DNA of 64,000 nt from Lasiosphaeris hirsuta (lineage: Eukaryota > Ascomycota > Sordariomycetes > Sordariales > Lasiosphaeriaceae): positions 1 through 64,000 of the forward strand of contig JAUKUA010000006.1 in the NCBI GenBank assembly GCA_030549175.1, in the 5' to 3' direction. This document shows positions 24,901-35,304 of this stretch, in pieces. Below the pieces are notes generated by a model, which was given only the letters and a program-made list of their open reading frames with translations, was not told where the DNA came from and made no database searches. The first letter of the stretch is position 1; each line of letters starts with the position of its first letter. The position numbers were made by a program, and so were the translations under genes.

Positions 24901-25330
24901 ACAGTGCGGCTGGTGGTTCCGGGACTTGGCATGGCGGCAACCGCCCGACGCTGTGTCCGCTTACTGGACAGGAAAGTATTGGTATCGGCCATTTTCTTTA
25001 GAGCAATCTTTTAGCGAACGCTCAATGATGACGGGAATGAATGATGGTTAAGTAGGTAATGAGAAAATTCTTCAGTTCGAGGGAGCAGTACATATGCATT
25101 GAGTAAACCAGACATTCGACTGCCCGTGTCTGTTCTTTCCTACCTAGTACCTGCTGCCGTTCCAATTTCAAGAAGATGAAGCCCTTACGTAGCCTGATAC
25201 CTAGATACCAACTACCCTCACTAAGATCACGGTAGGATGCACAGCCGAAACCTTCCCTATGTTGGTTAGTTGGGTCCAGCGGATTACCGCTATTGTAGCT
25301 ACCTAGCAGGAGAAGCCCCCCTCTGGTCAT
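21964..25330. other. Gene-poor region upstream of the oxidoreductase fusion
   Basis: The first several hundred bases should hold the promoter of the minus-strand fusion gene; a GA-rich stretch lies at about 22118-22145. No gene is recognised beyond it. At 23.94-24.66 kb the plus strand is A/C-rich with two long open frames (up to 147 codons) reading low-complexity Thr/Ser/Gln-rich protein, possibly a mobile-element gag remnant. At 24.75-24.96 kb there is an abrupt GC-rich island. No terminal repeats or reverse-transcriptase motifs were seen. Confidence 0.4.
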
Positions 25331-25534
25331 GATAAAGCCAACATGTTAACAGCGTGTTAACATTGACTTTTTGTGTTTTCTCTAGGTCAAAGTAGATTGC
25401 ATCCCAACGTGCACGTATTCTACACATCCTAACTATCTTCACAGAAACAAAAGCAAAAAAATAGCATCTAGATTGGTCATGATAGAAACAGCCATATTAG
25501 GCCTATTGGCATAGTGACATATATATCAAGCTCT

Positions 25535-25622
25535 GACATCATAGTAAGCCCTGATATCATGGAAAGGCCTGATCATAGTAAACCCTAACATTATATTAAG
25601 CCCTGACATCATGTTAAGCCCT
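25535..25622. repeat. Imperfect short tandem repeat of an AAGCCCTGACATCAT-type unit
   Basis: Four or so diverged copies of a unit of about 18-25 bases (CCCTGATATCATGGA, CCTGATCATAGTAAA, CCCTAACATTATATTAAG, CCCTGACATCATGTTAAG) follow each other in AT-rich DNA. Confidence 0.7.
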
Positions 25623-25639
25623 TAGAAGCACGGGAGAAA

Positions 25640-25735
25640 AAGGCTTATTTCTAAGCCGGCACTCAAACCTAGGACCTCTCTAAGGGCTTCTAGAGAATCT
25701 TAGAGGTCTAAGGTCTTATACCAGTATACCATCTA
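25640..25735 (-). mobile_element. tRNA-derived SINE-like sequence
   Basis: On the minus strand an A-box-like stretch (TGGTATACTGGTATAAG, 25715-25731) and a B-box-like stretch (GGTTTGAGTGCC, 25658-25669) stand in tRNA order. Between them are pairing arms (CTTAG/CTAAG and a long CTCT/AGAG variable-arm-like hairpin). The arrangement resembles a Leu/Ser-type tRNA with a long variable arm, but acceptor pairing is poor and the promoter boxes are degenerate. It is therefore more likely a SINE or tRNA relic than a working tRNA. Boundaries and the 3' tail are not defined. Confidence 0.45.
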
Positions 25736-25829
25736 TCCTATACATCTACTGGATTTAGAGATAGAAAAAATCCAACAAATATATATAGGGTGGAGAGGGG
25801 GAGGTTACCTACGGATGGCATGTCAACGA

Positions 25830-26025
25830 AGCCACCCTGTCAAAAAGACCCCCCATAAGCCTTGAAATCCAGGGCTTTTATGTTGGGTAATGCCGAAGGA
25901 GCCACCCTGTTGAAAGGATCCTCCTATGTGCCTTGAAATCTAGAATCTTGGTAACAGGCTACCACCTGTTTGAAAGACTCTATGTGGGTTGTGTAATCCA
26001 GGGCTTTAACAGTGGGCTACCCCTT
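25830..26025. repeat. Three diverged direct repeats of about 60-70 bases
   Basis: Three consecutive units share the order CCACCCTGT-AAAGA-CC...CCTTGAAATCCAGGGCTTT...GGGTA: about 25838-25890, 25898-25958 and 25960-26020. They differ by substitutions and small gaps. They are not palindromic and have no conserved spacer, so they are not CRISPR-like. Confidence 0.75.
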
Positions 26026-26029
26026 TTCT

Positions 26030-28137
26030 TTCAGGGAAAATGCCCCCTATCTTGATACCCCTATCTTGATACTCCTGTGCGCTATGGCAACAACTTATGG
26101 GCCTGTAAATACCCCTGGATTTGAGAGCATTTTTGCGAAAAAGTGATGTTGGTTTTGATCCCGGGTTACATAGTGAAAACAGCCTGTTGACGGGCCCGGC
26201 CAACTTTGCCATGATGTTAGGATTTGGAAATGAGGTAGGGACCCCCCCTTTCTCCTGCTCGGAGAGCCTTGGATGCATAGTGTTTATATTTGGAGAGGTT
26301 AGACAGCTCGAGGGGGTGATGAATATGAGAGAGACACAATGTGGGAGCGGAACTAGGGATGGGATGACAAACAGATGCAAGATGGAACCAAGGCAGCATT
26401 GAGATGTGGTGAGGGAGAGTGGTTCGCCGAGCTTCAACGAGCTTCGCTCGGTGGCACGATGTTAAGTCTTGGCAGCTACAAAGTGTCGGAGCATTTTTGC
26501 GATGCTGGTAATTAGCCAGCATAGAAAACCTGCGGGTTGAATCGGCCAGCCAGCAGACAAATAAAACGTTGGCGAAGTGGTACTAACTAAGCCTTGGCTG
26601 GTTACATTGGGATATAATTAGAAGCATCCTCTGAGAGAAGGATTCGGAAAGATTCTGGCACGGCCATGATCAGACCATTCTCTTGGCACGTAATGTAGAC
26701 TTGGATTGTTCCGAGTCGTTGTCAGACGGGAATGTGCGTACGTTGGTCCCCTTACCCTGGCCGTGCTATTCAAGTTGTCTTTTTACCCGGATGCTACACT
26801 GGTACCAACCTTAAATTGACAAAAAGGGGCTATAGTACCTCGCATCAACATGTCCCCTTTTCTTCACAATATCTCCTTTTCTAGCAACCTCCACTGCAGT
26901 GTAGCGTTTTGCTTCAATGTTGGCTAAAATAGAGGCGACGCCCACATGAAGACGAGCCAACACAAAATTGGTAAGGCATACCAAAGAGGTAGGTAGATAG
27001 GTAGCCAATTCTCCCAATTGGCGGCTCCAATGCACAAGCACGGCCTCATTTACTGTTCAGCGGCAGCGGGTGCAATCACAGCAGTCGGTGCGCGCAATCG
27101 GGTCAGTGTCAGCCCTCCTTTCCGTCCTGTCAGCTCGTACCTGTTCGTGTCACGGCCATGTGGCACGGCAGGGCGCATTCGCAAAGGGAAAAATCCGGGG
27201 CCGGTGAGGACGAACCAAACAAACCACACCACACCACGCCACACCACAAGGCGCATGATTCTGTCATTTCCCCTCCCCCTCCCTTTGGTCGCCGTGACAC
27301 GACGCGGCCACGTTCCCCGTTCCGTTCCACGAGGTTTGGGAGGGATAATCTCGGGATGGTGGTAGCGACTTTTTGGGGGGTGGGTTGTGTGGAGTGGAGA
27401 TGGAGCGACCGGGCGCGCGTCTCGGTTCCACGGGAGCAGGGCTCAAAAGTTTCTTTTCTTGGATGTTGCGCGATCCAGAAAACGGCGGCCAGTGCGTGCG
27501 CATTCCGCTCCGCGTTCCCGCACGCTTATTATTCCTCCTGGTGTGTGTTGGTGAGGGGTGAATCAGGGGTGCGGCTGGACGCGATGTTTTTCTTCTGCTG
27601 CGCTGCGGCATGCTGGGCATTCATGGAGAGAGAAAAGAGAGGGCGGAGCTGACCAAGCTGGGAATGCGAATGCGCGAAGCGGGCGGTGATGGAATCGATA
27701 AGTCGCCCTCGTCGCATTCCCCGGATTGGTCGACCCCTGGCGGTACCTGGATCCCGCAGGCTCCCTGTCCCCAGGTAATTTCGATCCGCTCTGGGTGGCA
27801 CCATTTTAGGCCTAGCACCCACACAACACCAAGGCGGTGGCAGCGAATAGGAGCTTTGTAGACGTCGAAAAAGCACCGAGCGGCCCACCACAATACGATG
27901 TCGTGCCGACGCAGGGGGGGTCGAGCGAGCCCGTCCCGAGTGCCCGAGTCTGTCTCTGGCGTGGAGGCTGTCGATCCACGGCCAACCCCCGCCAGCATGT
28001 ACTCTGGAGGACTTTAATACCCGTGCAGATCCCTCGCTGACGACCCGGCCAGAGGGATCGGATCCTCTCCATGTCGATGCAAAGGTGATCCCTTTGGTCG
28101 CATCTTGCATCTCAGTCACTCGTTCAACTGTTCCAAG
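26030..28137. other. Gene-poor region and promoter of the GH55 gene
   Basis: No protein-coding gene is recognised. The part nearest 28.1 kb should be the promoter and leader of the secreted glucanase. Short CACACCACGCC-type repeats occur at about 27220-27250. Confidence 0.4.
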
Positions 28138-30924
28138 ATGCATTATCCCTCGTTCCAGGCCCTTCTGGCCCTCTCGGCCGTGCTGCCGGCCGCTGCCACC
28201 GTCGATCCCCGCGACGTCCCAACGACGACGACGAGCCCGCCGCGGAACATTGTCACCGTGGTCGTCCACAAGACGCTGACGACCTGCCCGTCGCCGCCCC
28301 CGCCACCGCCCTGCTCGGCTTCCGAGTATTCTTCCGGTGGCAGCGTACCGTGGAGCACTGTGACTCGTGGAGGTAGCACCTCGAGAGGAGGAGGAGGAGA
28401 AGGAGGAGGAGAGGGTGAAGGAGCAGGAGCAGGAGGAGGAGGAGGAGGAGGCGGTGGAGGAGGTTCTACTAGATCAACCACTGGCAGGTGGTCAACCGGG
28501 TGGCCCACCAACTCGACCTCGTCTTCTGTGACGGGGTCAGGCTCGTTCTCTACTTCTACTTCTGCTTGGGGGTCCGGATCGGTTTCGGGATCCTCTGTCT
28601 CTGGCTCAACCACCGTCTCGTCGCCAACTACCAGCTCGTCGACCACGACAAGCTCATCCACCACCCTCTCGGCACCCGCCTGCACCGACTTCTGGCTCGA
28701 AAAGATCAAGCACCAGGGCGTCGCGCCCTTTGCGCCGGCCGGGTACAAGGTCTTCCGCGATGTCAAGGCGTACGGGGCCAAGGGCGACGGGCTGACGGAC
28801 GACACCGAGGCCATCAACCGGGCCATCAGCGACGGCGGGCGGTGCGGGCCGGGATGCACCGGCAGCACCACGACGCCGGCCCTCGTCTACTTCCCGCCGG
28901 GGACCTACCTCGTCTCGGCGCCCATCATCGACTTCTACTACACCCAGGTCATCGGCAACCCGTCGTGCCTGCCCGTCATCAAGGCGTCGGCCGGCTTCAG
29001 CGACCGTTGGGTGTTTGACAGCAACCCGTACCAGCCGGGCGGCTCGCTCGCGTGGGGCGCGACGAACGTCTTCTTCCGCCAGGTGGCCAACTTCATCTTC
29101 GACCTGACCGAGGTCGCGCCCGACAAGCAGGTGGCGGCCATACACTGGCCGTCGTCGCAGGCGACGTCGCTAGCCAACATCGTGTTCAGGCTCTCGCAAG
29201 CGCCAGGCAACCTGCACCAGGGCGTCTTCATCGAGCAGGGGTCGGGCGGCTACGTGGGCGACCTCGTCTTCTACGGCGGCGCCCAGGGGCTCCAGGTCGG
29301 CAACCAGCAGTTCACCATGCGCAACCTGACCTTTTTCAACTCGGCCACGGCCATCCAGCAGCTGTGGAACTGGGGCTGGACCTACGCGGGCATCTCCATC
29401 AACAACTGCGGCGTCGGCTTCGACTTCACGGCCGCCGAGGGCGGCGAACTCAAGGTCGGTTCGGCCGTCATCCTCGACTCCGAGATCAACAACACGCCCG
29501 TCGGCATCGCCTACGGCAACAGCACCGCCACCACGCCCGCCGTGGCCAACAACCTGGTCCTGGAAAACATGGCGCTCAACAACGTGCCGGTCGCCATCCG
29601 CGGGCCGTCGGGCACCGTGCTGACGGGGTCTCTGGGGGTCTCGACCATCGCGGCCTGGGGCCGCGGGAACGCCTACACCGGCACCGCAGGCCCGAGCTCC
29701 TTCGAGGGTCCCATCACCCCCAACGCGCGCCCTGCCAAGCTGCTCGCCGGCAGCGGCTACTACTTCCGGTCCAAGCCGCAATACGCGACCCTCCCGGCGT
29801 CCTCGTTCCGCTCGGCGCGGGACGCAGGCTGCGTCGGCGACGGCGCGGCCGACGACACGGCGGCGCTCAACGCGCTGCTCGCCGCGGCCACGGCCGCCGG
29901 CCAGGTCGTCTACCTCGACGCCGGCACGTACCGCGTGACGGGCACCGTCTTCGTCCCGGCTGGCGCGCGCATCACGGGCGAGAGCTACCCCGTCATCCTG
30001 TCGTCGGGCGCCTTTTTCGCCGACGCGGGCAGCCCGAAGCCCGTGGTGCGGATCGGCGCGGCCGGCGAGAGCGGGAGCGTGGAGTGGTCCAACGCCGTCG
30101 TGTCGACGCGGGGCGCGCAGCCCGGCGCCATCTTGATCGAGTACAACCTGGCGGCGCCGGCGTCAAGCCCGTCCGGGCTGTGGGACGTGCACGTGCGCAT
30201 CGGCGGGTTTGCGGGGAGTGAGCTGCTGCTGGCGCAGTGCGCCAAGACGCCCGACACTGCTGTCGACAGCGGCAACCTGGCGCGGGAGTGCGTCTCGGGC
30301 TTCCTCAGCATGCACGTCACCAAGGGGTCGTCGGGGCTGCTGATGGAGAACTGCTGGATCTGGGTGGCCGACCACGACATCGAGATCGGGGCCGGCAACC
30401 AGCAAATCACCGTGTACGCCGGCCGGGGGCTGCTGGTCGAGAGCGCGGCCGGCGGCGTCTGGCTGTGGGGCACGGGCGTCGAGCACCATCAGCTGTACGA
30501 GTACCAGCTGGTCGGCACCGGGCCCGTCTTCATGGGCCAGATCCAGACCGAGACGGCCTACTACCAGAAGAACCCCGACGCCACCATCCCGTTCGCACCC
30601 GTGGCCGCCTACGCGGACCCCGTGCTGGCCGCCGGCGAGTCGGGCTGGGGCCTGCGCGTCGTCGACAGTACCGACGTGCTCGTCTACGGCGCCGGCCTGT
30701 ACAGCTTCTTCAACAACTACTCGACGGCGTGCAGCGCCATCGGGGCCGGGGCCGCGTGCCAGGCCCGGATTTTGAGCGTCGAGAACAGCGCCGTCTCGAT
30801 CTACAACCTCAACACCGTCGGCACGACCAAGATGATCACGGTCGACGGCGTCGACATTGCCGACTACTCGGCCAACATGGACGGCTTCGTGCAGACGGTG
30901 GCCTTGTTCCGGAACACAATCTAA
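28138..30924 (+). CDS. Secreted GH55 exo-beta-1,3-glucanase (pectate-lyase-3 fold)
   Basis: A single exon encodes 928 residues. The ATG at 28138 opens a clean signal peptide (FQALLALSAVLPAAATV) and is preferred over the in-frame ATG at 28105, which would bury it. Residues about 70-180 are a low-complexity linker, first Gly/Glu-rich with a run of eleven Gly, then Ser/Thr-rich and probably O-glycosylated. The catalytic part (about 185-925) has the duplicated beta-helix of GH55. The first half begins FRDVKAYGAKGDGLTDDTEA and the second SARDAGCVGDGAADDTAALN, the two pectate-lyase-3 signatures. The family releases glucose or gentiobiose from beta-1,3-glucans outside the cell, acting on fungal or plant walls. 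The long N-terminal linker is unusual, since many GH55 proteins start almost directly with the helix. Confidence 0.9.
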   Translation: MHYPSFQALLALSAVLPAAATVDPRDVPTTTTSPPRNIVTVVVHKTLTTCPSPPPPPPCSASEYSSGGSVPWSTVTRGGSTSRGGGGEGGGEGEGAGAGGGGGGGGGGGSTRSTTGRWSTGWPTNSTSSSVTGSGSFSTSTSAWGSGSVSGSSVSGSTTVSSPTTSSSTTTSSSTTLSAPACTDFWLEKIKHQGVAPFAPAGYKVFRDVKAYGAKGDGLTDDTEAINRAISDGGRCGPGCTGSTTTPALVYFPPGTYLVSAPIIDFYYTQVIGNPSCLPVIKASAGFSDRWVFDSNPYQPGGSLAWGATNVFFRQVANFIFDLTEVAPDKQVAAIHWPSSQATSLANIVFRLSQAPGNLHQGVFIEQGSGGYVGDLVFYGGAQGLQVGNQQFTMRNLTFFNSATAIQQLWNWGWTYAGISINNCGVGFDFTAAEGGELKVGSAVILDSEINNTPVGIAYGNSTATTPAVANNLVLENMALNNVPVAIRGPSGTVLTGSLGVSTIAAWGRGNAYTGTAGPSSFEGPITPNARPAKLLAGSGYYFRSKPQYATLPASSFRSARDAGCVGDGAADDTAALNALLAAATAAGQVVYLDAGTYRVTGTVFVPAGARITGESYPVILSSGAFFADAGSPKPVVRIGAAGESGSVEWSNAVVSTRGAQPGAILIEYNLAAPASSPSGLWDVHVRIGGFAGSELLLAQCAKTPDTAVDSGNLARECVSGFLSMHVTKGSSGLLMENCWIWVADHDIEIGAGNQQITVYAGRGLLVESAAGGVWLWGTGVEHHQLYEYQLVGTGPVFMGQIQTETAYYQKNPDATIPFAPVAAYADPVLAAGESGWGLRVVDSTDVLVYGAGLYSFFNNYSTACSAIGAGAACQARILSVENSAVSIYNLNTVGTTKMITVDGVDIADYSANMDGFVQTVALFRNTI

Positions 30925-31865
30925 AAACAGACATGTCCTCTCATCTTGTTGGTTGCATTTGGGAAAGGGGTAATAGGGGTAGGGATAATACGGCCTGGCT
31001 GGTTCGTGGCTTCTGAAGGCACCGGAGGGATCTGGCATATGCCGTATATCTACCTGACTAGAGTTCCTTTCGTATTGTATAATATTCTAATGCTATTTTG
31101 GTCGGGTGATCTTGCTCTTCTCATATAATACCTGGCGTTGTGGACGGTAAACAAAGGTGGTGGTTGAATGAGAACATCAAGCATCATATGGCCGCCAATC
31201 GAACTGGTGACCGTGTAATCGCACCACTGCACACTCGACGGTCCCGAATCGGCCAGTTCGTCGCCTTGCTGCTCTGGACGTCTAGTGCGTCGGAGTTAGG
31301 AGCCTTGGCATCGGTATGGTGCAGTGGCGTCTTCCCAAACGGCAGCGTGATTCCCACTAGCGATGGCATCACCACCACTCCCCCGACGCGCGTGCATGCT
31401 CGACACGCGGGCGCCGGCGTCTGGCTGGGCTATTGATTTCGCGCAACGTGGGGTAAAGCACGTCTTCTCCGCGACTCACCACCACCCCGCGGCCGACTAC
31501 ACCTCTCTCCGACGCTGACAGTTGCTTTGCCGAGACACTCATTGGATAATGGATTGTGCGGTGCGCACGCCACAGCCCGGCCATCTTCCACCATTGCCTT
31601 TGCATCGCCGGCGCGGATTGTGTAGGAGCGACGGAGATAAGCTGGCTGGCGACTTGTCGAGGCACCGTGTATGCACACCCGGCCGAAGTGCATGTCGTGC
31701 TCTAGAAGGCAATGCCGATTCCACGAACTGGGGGAGGGAGCAGTATAAGAAACACATATCTCTCTGTTTCTTGACATTTAGTTGCATGCCATACACAGCA
31801 CACACAGAGCTTGACACTCTCATCAAAACACCCGACTCACTCGCACCCAACAGACCAAAAACATC
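30925..31865. other. Intergenic region, promoter of the TauD-like gene
   Basis: No gene is recognised. The sequence upstream of 31866 is A/C-rich (ACACACAGAGC, CATCAAAACACCC), like many fungal leaders. Confidence 0.45.
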
Positions 31866-33210
31866 ATGTCGCCGTCGGCCGTCGAGTCCGTCCCGCAGGT
31901 GGTGGAGGAGATCAAGGCAAAGGCGCTCCCCATCCACGAGAAGGCGGAGGAAGCCGCGCCTGAAGCAACCGCGCCTGAGGAGTCGCTCGAGGTGAAGCCC
32001 ATCGCGGCCCCCACCCCCGTGGAGGAGGCCAAGGAAGACGCCAAGACGGCCGCGGCCGACGCCAACGCGCTGCCGGCGCGGCTCGAGGCCCACAAGGAGC
32101 CGCTCAAGCTGAGCGGGGCCCTGGACCAGTTCTCGTCGTTCGACGTGACGCCCGTCATCGGGCGCGAGTTCGTCAGCGTCGACCTCGTCAAGTGGCTAAA
32201 CGCGCCCAACTCGGACGAGCTCCTGCGGGACCTGGCCATCACCAGTACGTTGCTGTCCTTAGCCTCGTCCCTTCTTCTTCTTCTTCTTCGCTAACGACGC
32301 CCCAAAAGTCTCGCAGCGCGGCGTCGTCTTCTTCAGGGCGCAGAACGACCTGACCGACGACCTGCAAAAGGAGCTGGTGCAGCGGCTGGGCGAGCTGTCG
32401 GGCAAGCCGGCGACGTCCAAGCTGCACATCCACCCCATCAGCAACGCGGCGCGCGAGCACGGCGGCAAGGACAACGAGATCAGCGTCATCTCGTCGGTGC
32501 AGGCCAAGCGGCTCTACAGCGACCGCTTCGCCAACCAGTGGCTGGGCGACCGGCGGCAGAGCAGCAAGGGCCAGTGGCACTCGGACATCACGTTCGAGCC
32601 CGTGCCGAGCGACTACGCACTGCTCAAGCTGACGCAGCTGCCCAAGACGGGCGGCGACACGCTCTGGGCCTCGGGCTACGAGCTGTACGACCGCATCTCG
32701 CCCGTGCTGCGCGGCTTCCTCGACACCCTGACGGCCTACTACGCGCAGCCGGCCTTCAACGACGCGGCCAAGCGCAACAACTTTGACATCTACGCGGCCG
32801 AGCGCGGCGCTCCCGAGAACGTCGGCGAGGTGCTCGAGGCCATCCACCCCGTCATCCGCACCAACCCCGTCACGGGCTGGAAGTCGGTCTTTGCCGTCGG
32901 CCACCACGTCAAGCGCATCCACGGCCTGTCGGACGAGGAGAGCAAGTACTTTCTCGACTGGTTCGTCAAGCTCATCGTCGAGAACCACGACCTGCAGGTC
33001 CGGTTCCGCTGGCAGGCCGAGAACGACGTGGCCATCTGGGACAACCGCAGCGTCTACCACGCCGCCACCCCCGACTACATCTTTGAGGACGGGCTCGGCG
33101 AGCGCAAGGGCAGCCGCGCCGTCAGCCTGGGCGAGAAGCCCTACTTTGACCCCGCGAGCAGGAGCCGCCGCGAGGCCCTGGCTGGTCAGGACAAGGTCGG
33201 CGGCGTTTGA
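31866..33210 (+). CDS. TauD/TfdA-family Fe(II)/2-oxoglutarate dioxygenase
   Basis: Two exons (31866-32244, 32309-33210; GTACGT...AAG intron containing a TTC repeat) encode 426 residues. The N-terminal 80 residues are Ala/Glu/Lys-rich and probably disordered. The core begins with FDVTPVIGREFVSVDL. The iron-binding HxD is in QWHSDITFEP (His near residue 215) and the distal His is in WDNRSVYHAATPDY (near 376), followed by the 2-oxoglutarate arginine region. The fungal TauD group oxidises taurine and other sulfonates or related small acids in the cytosol, releasing sulfite. The substrate here is not determined. No sulfonate transporter lies beside it. Confidence 0.88.
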
Positions 33211-33289
33211 GCGCCGGGGCTGTACATAGACTGCCGTGTGAATCTAATGTGGATTATGACCATTTCCGTCCCTGTGCAAGCCCGCCATC

Positions 33290-33382
33290 AAACTCGAGGC
33301 TTGTAAACTCGACCCGTAAGCTCGACCTGTAAACTCGAGGTCTGTAAACTCGAGGCCTCTCAACTCGAAACCTCTCAAACTC
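33290..33382. repeat. Tandem repeat of a 13-17-base CTCGA-containing unit
   Basis: About six diverged copies of TGTAAACTCGAGGTC-like units follow one another just 3' of the dioxygenase gene. Confidence 0.8.
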
Positions 33383-33789
33383 AGGGGGCGCCCCTATCCC
33401 CACCCATCCCGCCCAGCCCGTGCACTCCCAAAGAGACATCTTCACCGTCAGATGGCGTGCCGGACTACGATCATGGGGGGCTCGGGATGGGTGCCGGCTG
33501 TGTCGTTTTGGGGAAGGGGGTTTTGCCGATTGAGGGTCATAATACAATCAATTTAAGCCACATATAGAAATACCGTAGGATTAAACAGCTACTAGACTAG
33601 GTACCTAGACAATGATTACCATTGTTACGCCGACTTCAATATACCCGCGGAAAAAATCCTCATACCTACTACCCAACGTCGAAGACTTACACACACAAAC
33701 ACCCACCCTCTCACATGCTCCAGGGGTTGCGGGATGACCCGCTAGCCCACGAGATGGTCTTACTATCAGTAGGCAGTAGTTAAACTGAC

Positions 33790-35304
33790 TTGACCAGATC
33801 CATCCATCCAAGTGAAGGAGCCCAACTTCAACTGTCCTTTCACTATCCTGCCATAAGCTCTACTTCCCGGAACTATTGAACCTTGAAATGTGTGCAGGAA
33901 GTCCCGGGGTAGAAATAGTAAGAGAGCCTGGTATCAACCCTCCGCTGTAGTCGGCAGGGCTAACGAGCTCCTGGTGAGATTCACCCAGCGTTGCCTGAAG
34001 GAGCGGCGTTTTGCCATCTTCTTCCCACTGTAGGGTTGAAACTAGCCTTCTATTATATGCTAGTTCGTTACCCTCTTTTGTGCTCCCAGCTGTCTCTCTA
34101 ATCCCCGGGGAGAAAGGTCACCGACAAGGCACGCCCACGGCCAGGATGGCGCTTGCCATGTCTAGGCTCTTTTGCTACCCTGATCGTAATCGACATACCA
34201 AGTCATATCATATCCGCAAACACGTTCTCCTTCCAAAGGCCAGCTATGTAGTCGCCTGCGCCGCACTTCTGCATTCTGCTGGCTATGCCTGATAGAGCGG
34301 GGAGGCAGTTAGAAGGGTAGGTGATGTCTATGGCTGTATACGAATGGACAGTTTCACGCTAAATGTCAAAGATATTGACCTTGGACGGTGCCGCCAACTT
34401 TGATTTGAACCTGACGCCAGGCTGGGTTTCCGGCCGGTCCACATCTCCGCACTCACAGCGATCCACTATTCGGCACTCTCAAAATAGTTTAGTTTTGGTG
34501 AAATGCACGGTGCGGACGGAAAGGACGCTTTGCTGAAGACATCACGTTCGCATTAGTAGAGGATACTGCGCTTTGTCAAAGGAGATGACCCTCAGAGCTT
34601 TAGGGTGTTTGGTATCCAGATTTGGAACGGTGTTATGGGTGAAGGGTCGATGAGTATTTCAGCGTCTTGGCCGACCCGGTTGGTTTGTATGGAGGAAGTT
34701 GGCAGAGGGTTGGAGAGGAGCTCCTCTCCCCCGTGCCGTGTACGAGTCGCTGTAATGACGAGAAGAGAATTCTTATATATACGGAGTACATCTGTACTGA
34801 CTGCGTCACTTAATTATCCTTGTCATCCTGAATGATGCAGAGTGAGTCGATCCATACGTACGGGATTGAGAGCCGGCGTGCGAGTGTCATAGTGTCTTGG
34901 AATGCTTTGGTGAGAGAATTAAAGTCGACGTTAGGCTCTGTCATTGTCTTCTTTGTGGTTCTCGGCGGTTGGAAAGATCGATTCGAGCCCCAGCAGTGAC
35001 TCAGCGCAATGTACTGACCAGAGAGACCTTGCTCCGGCTGGAGAGTGGTGATTGCGGGCGACATGATATCGAGGACGTAGTCAGGTAGGAAGTTGCTACT
35101 GGGGGTTGGCGGCAGGCTTCGTGATTTTGGCAACAATCCTCCATCCAAGCTTTGATGGGAATAAGTACATCCACTGACCAATTCCGTGACGTAACCTTTC
35201 CCCCAAACTTTTTTTTTTTTTTTTTTTTTTTTGGTGATGTATGTATCATGGTCCATCCTTGGATAATGACTGCCGTATTCAAAGCCAGGTCGAGATGTTA
35301 ACAA
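33790..35304 (-). pseudogene. HET (heterokaryon incompatibility) domain gene inactivated by multiple stops and indels
   Basis: The minus strand reads through a whole HET protein in order: YIALSHCWGSN, LSIPYVWIDSLCIIQDD, QMYSVYI, LQQSVLSVRTVHFTKTKLF, ECRIVDRCECGD, and the C-terminal NCLPALSGIASRM...GDYIAGLWKENVF and WQAPSWPWACL. The frame is interrupted by TAA at 34810-34812, TGA at 34542-34544, TGA at 34479-34481 and TAG at 34359-34361. The middle two and the last fall where HET proteins normally carry Trp (W-x-LQ-ER, LFWEC, W before the LPALSGIA block). A 5-base tandem duplication (34204-34213) causes a further frameshift, and the frame also changes near 35.1 kb before FLPDYVLDI. HET proteins trigger incompatibility cell death. 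This copy cannot make a full protein. Confidence 0.85.

Noticed and set aside
25640..25735. Functional tRNA-Leu or tRNA-Ser gene
   Set aside because: Acceptor stem does not pair and the A and B boxes are degenerate.
25830..26025. CRISPR-like array
   Set aside because: Only three diverged units, no constant spacer length, and the genome is fungal.
29052..31038. Long alternative frames on both strands of the GH55 gene
   Set aside because: Arg/Gly/Asp-rich shadows; the sense frame has signal peptide and both GH55 signatures.
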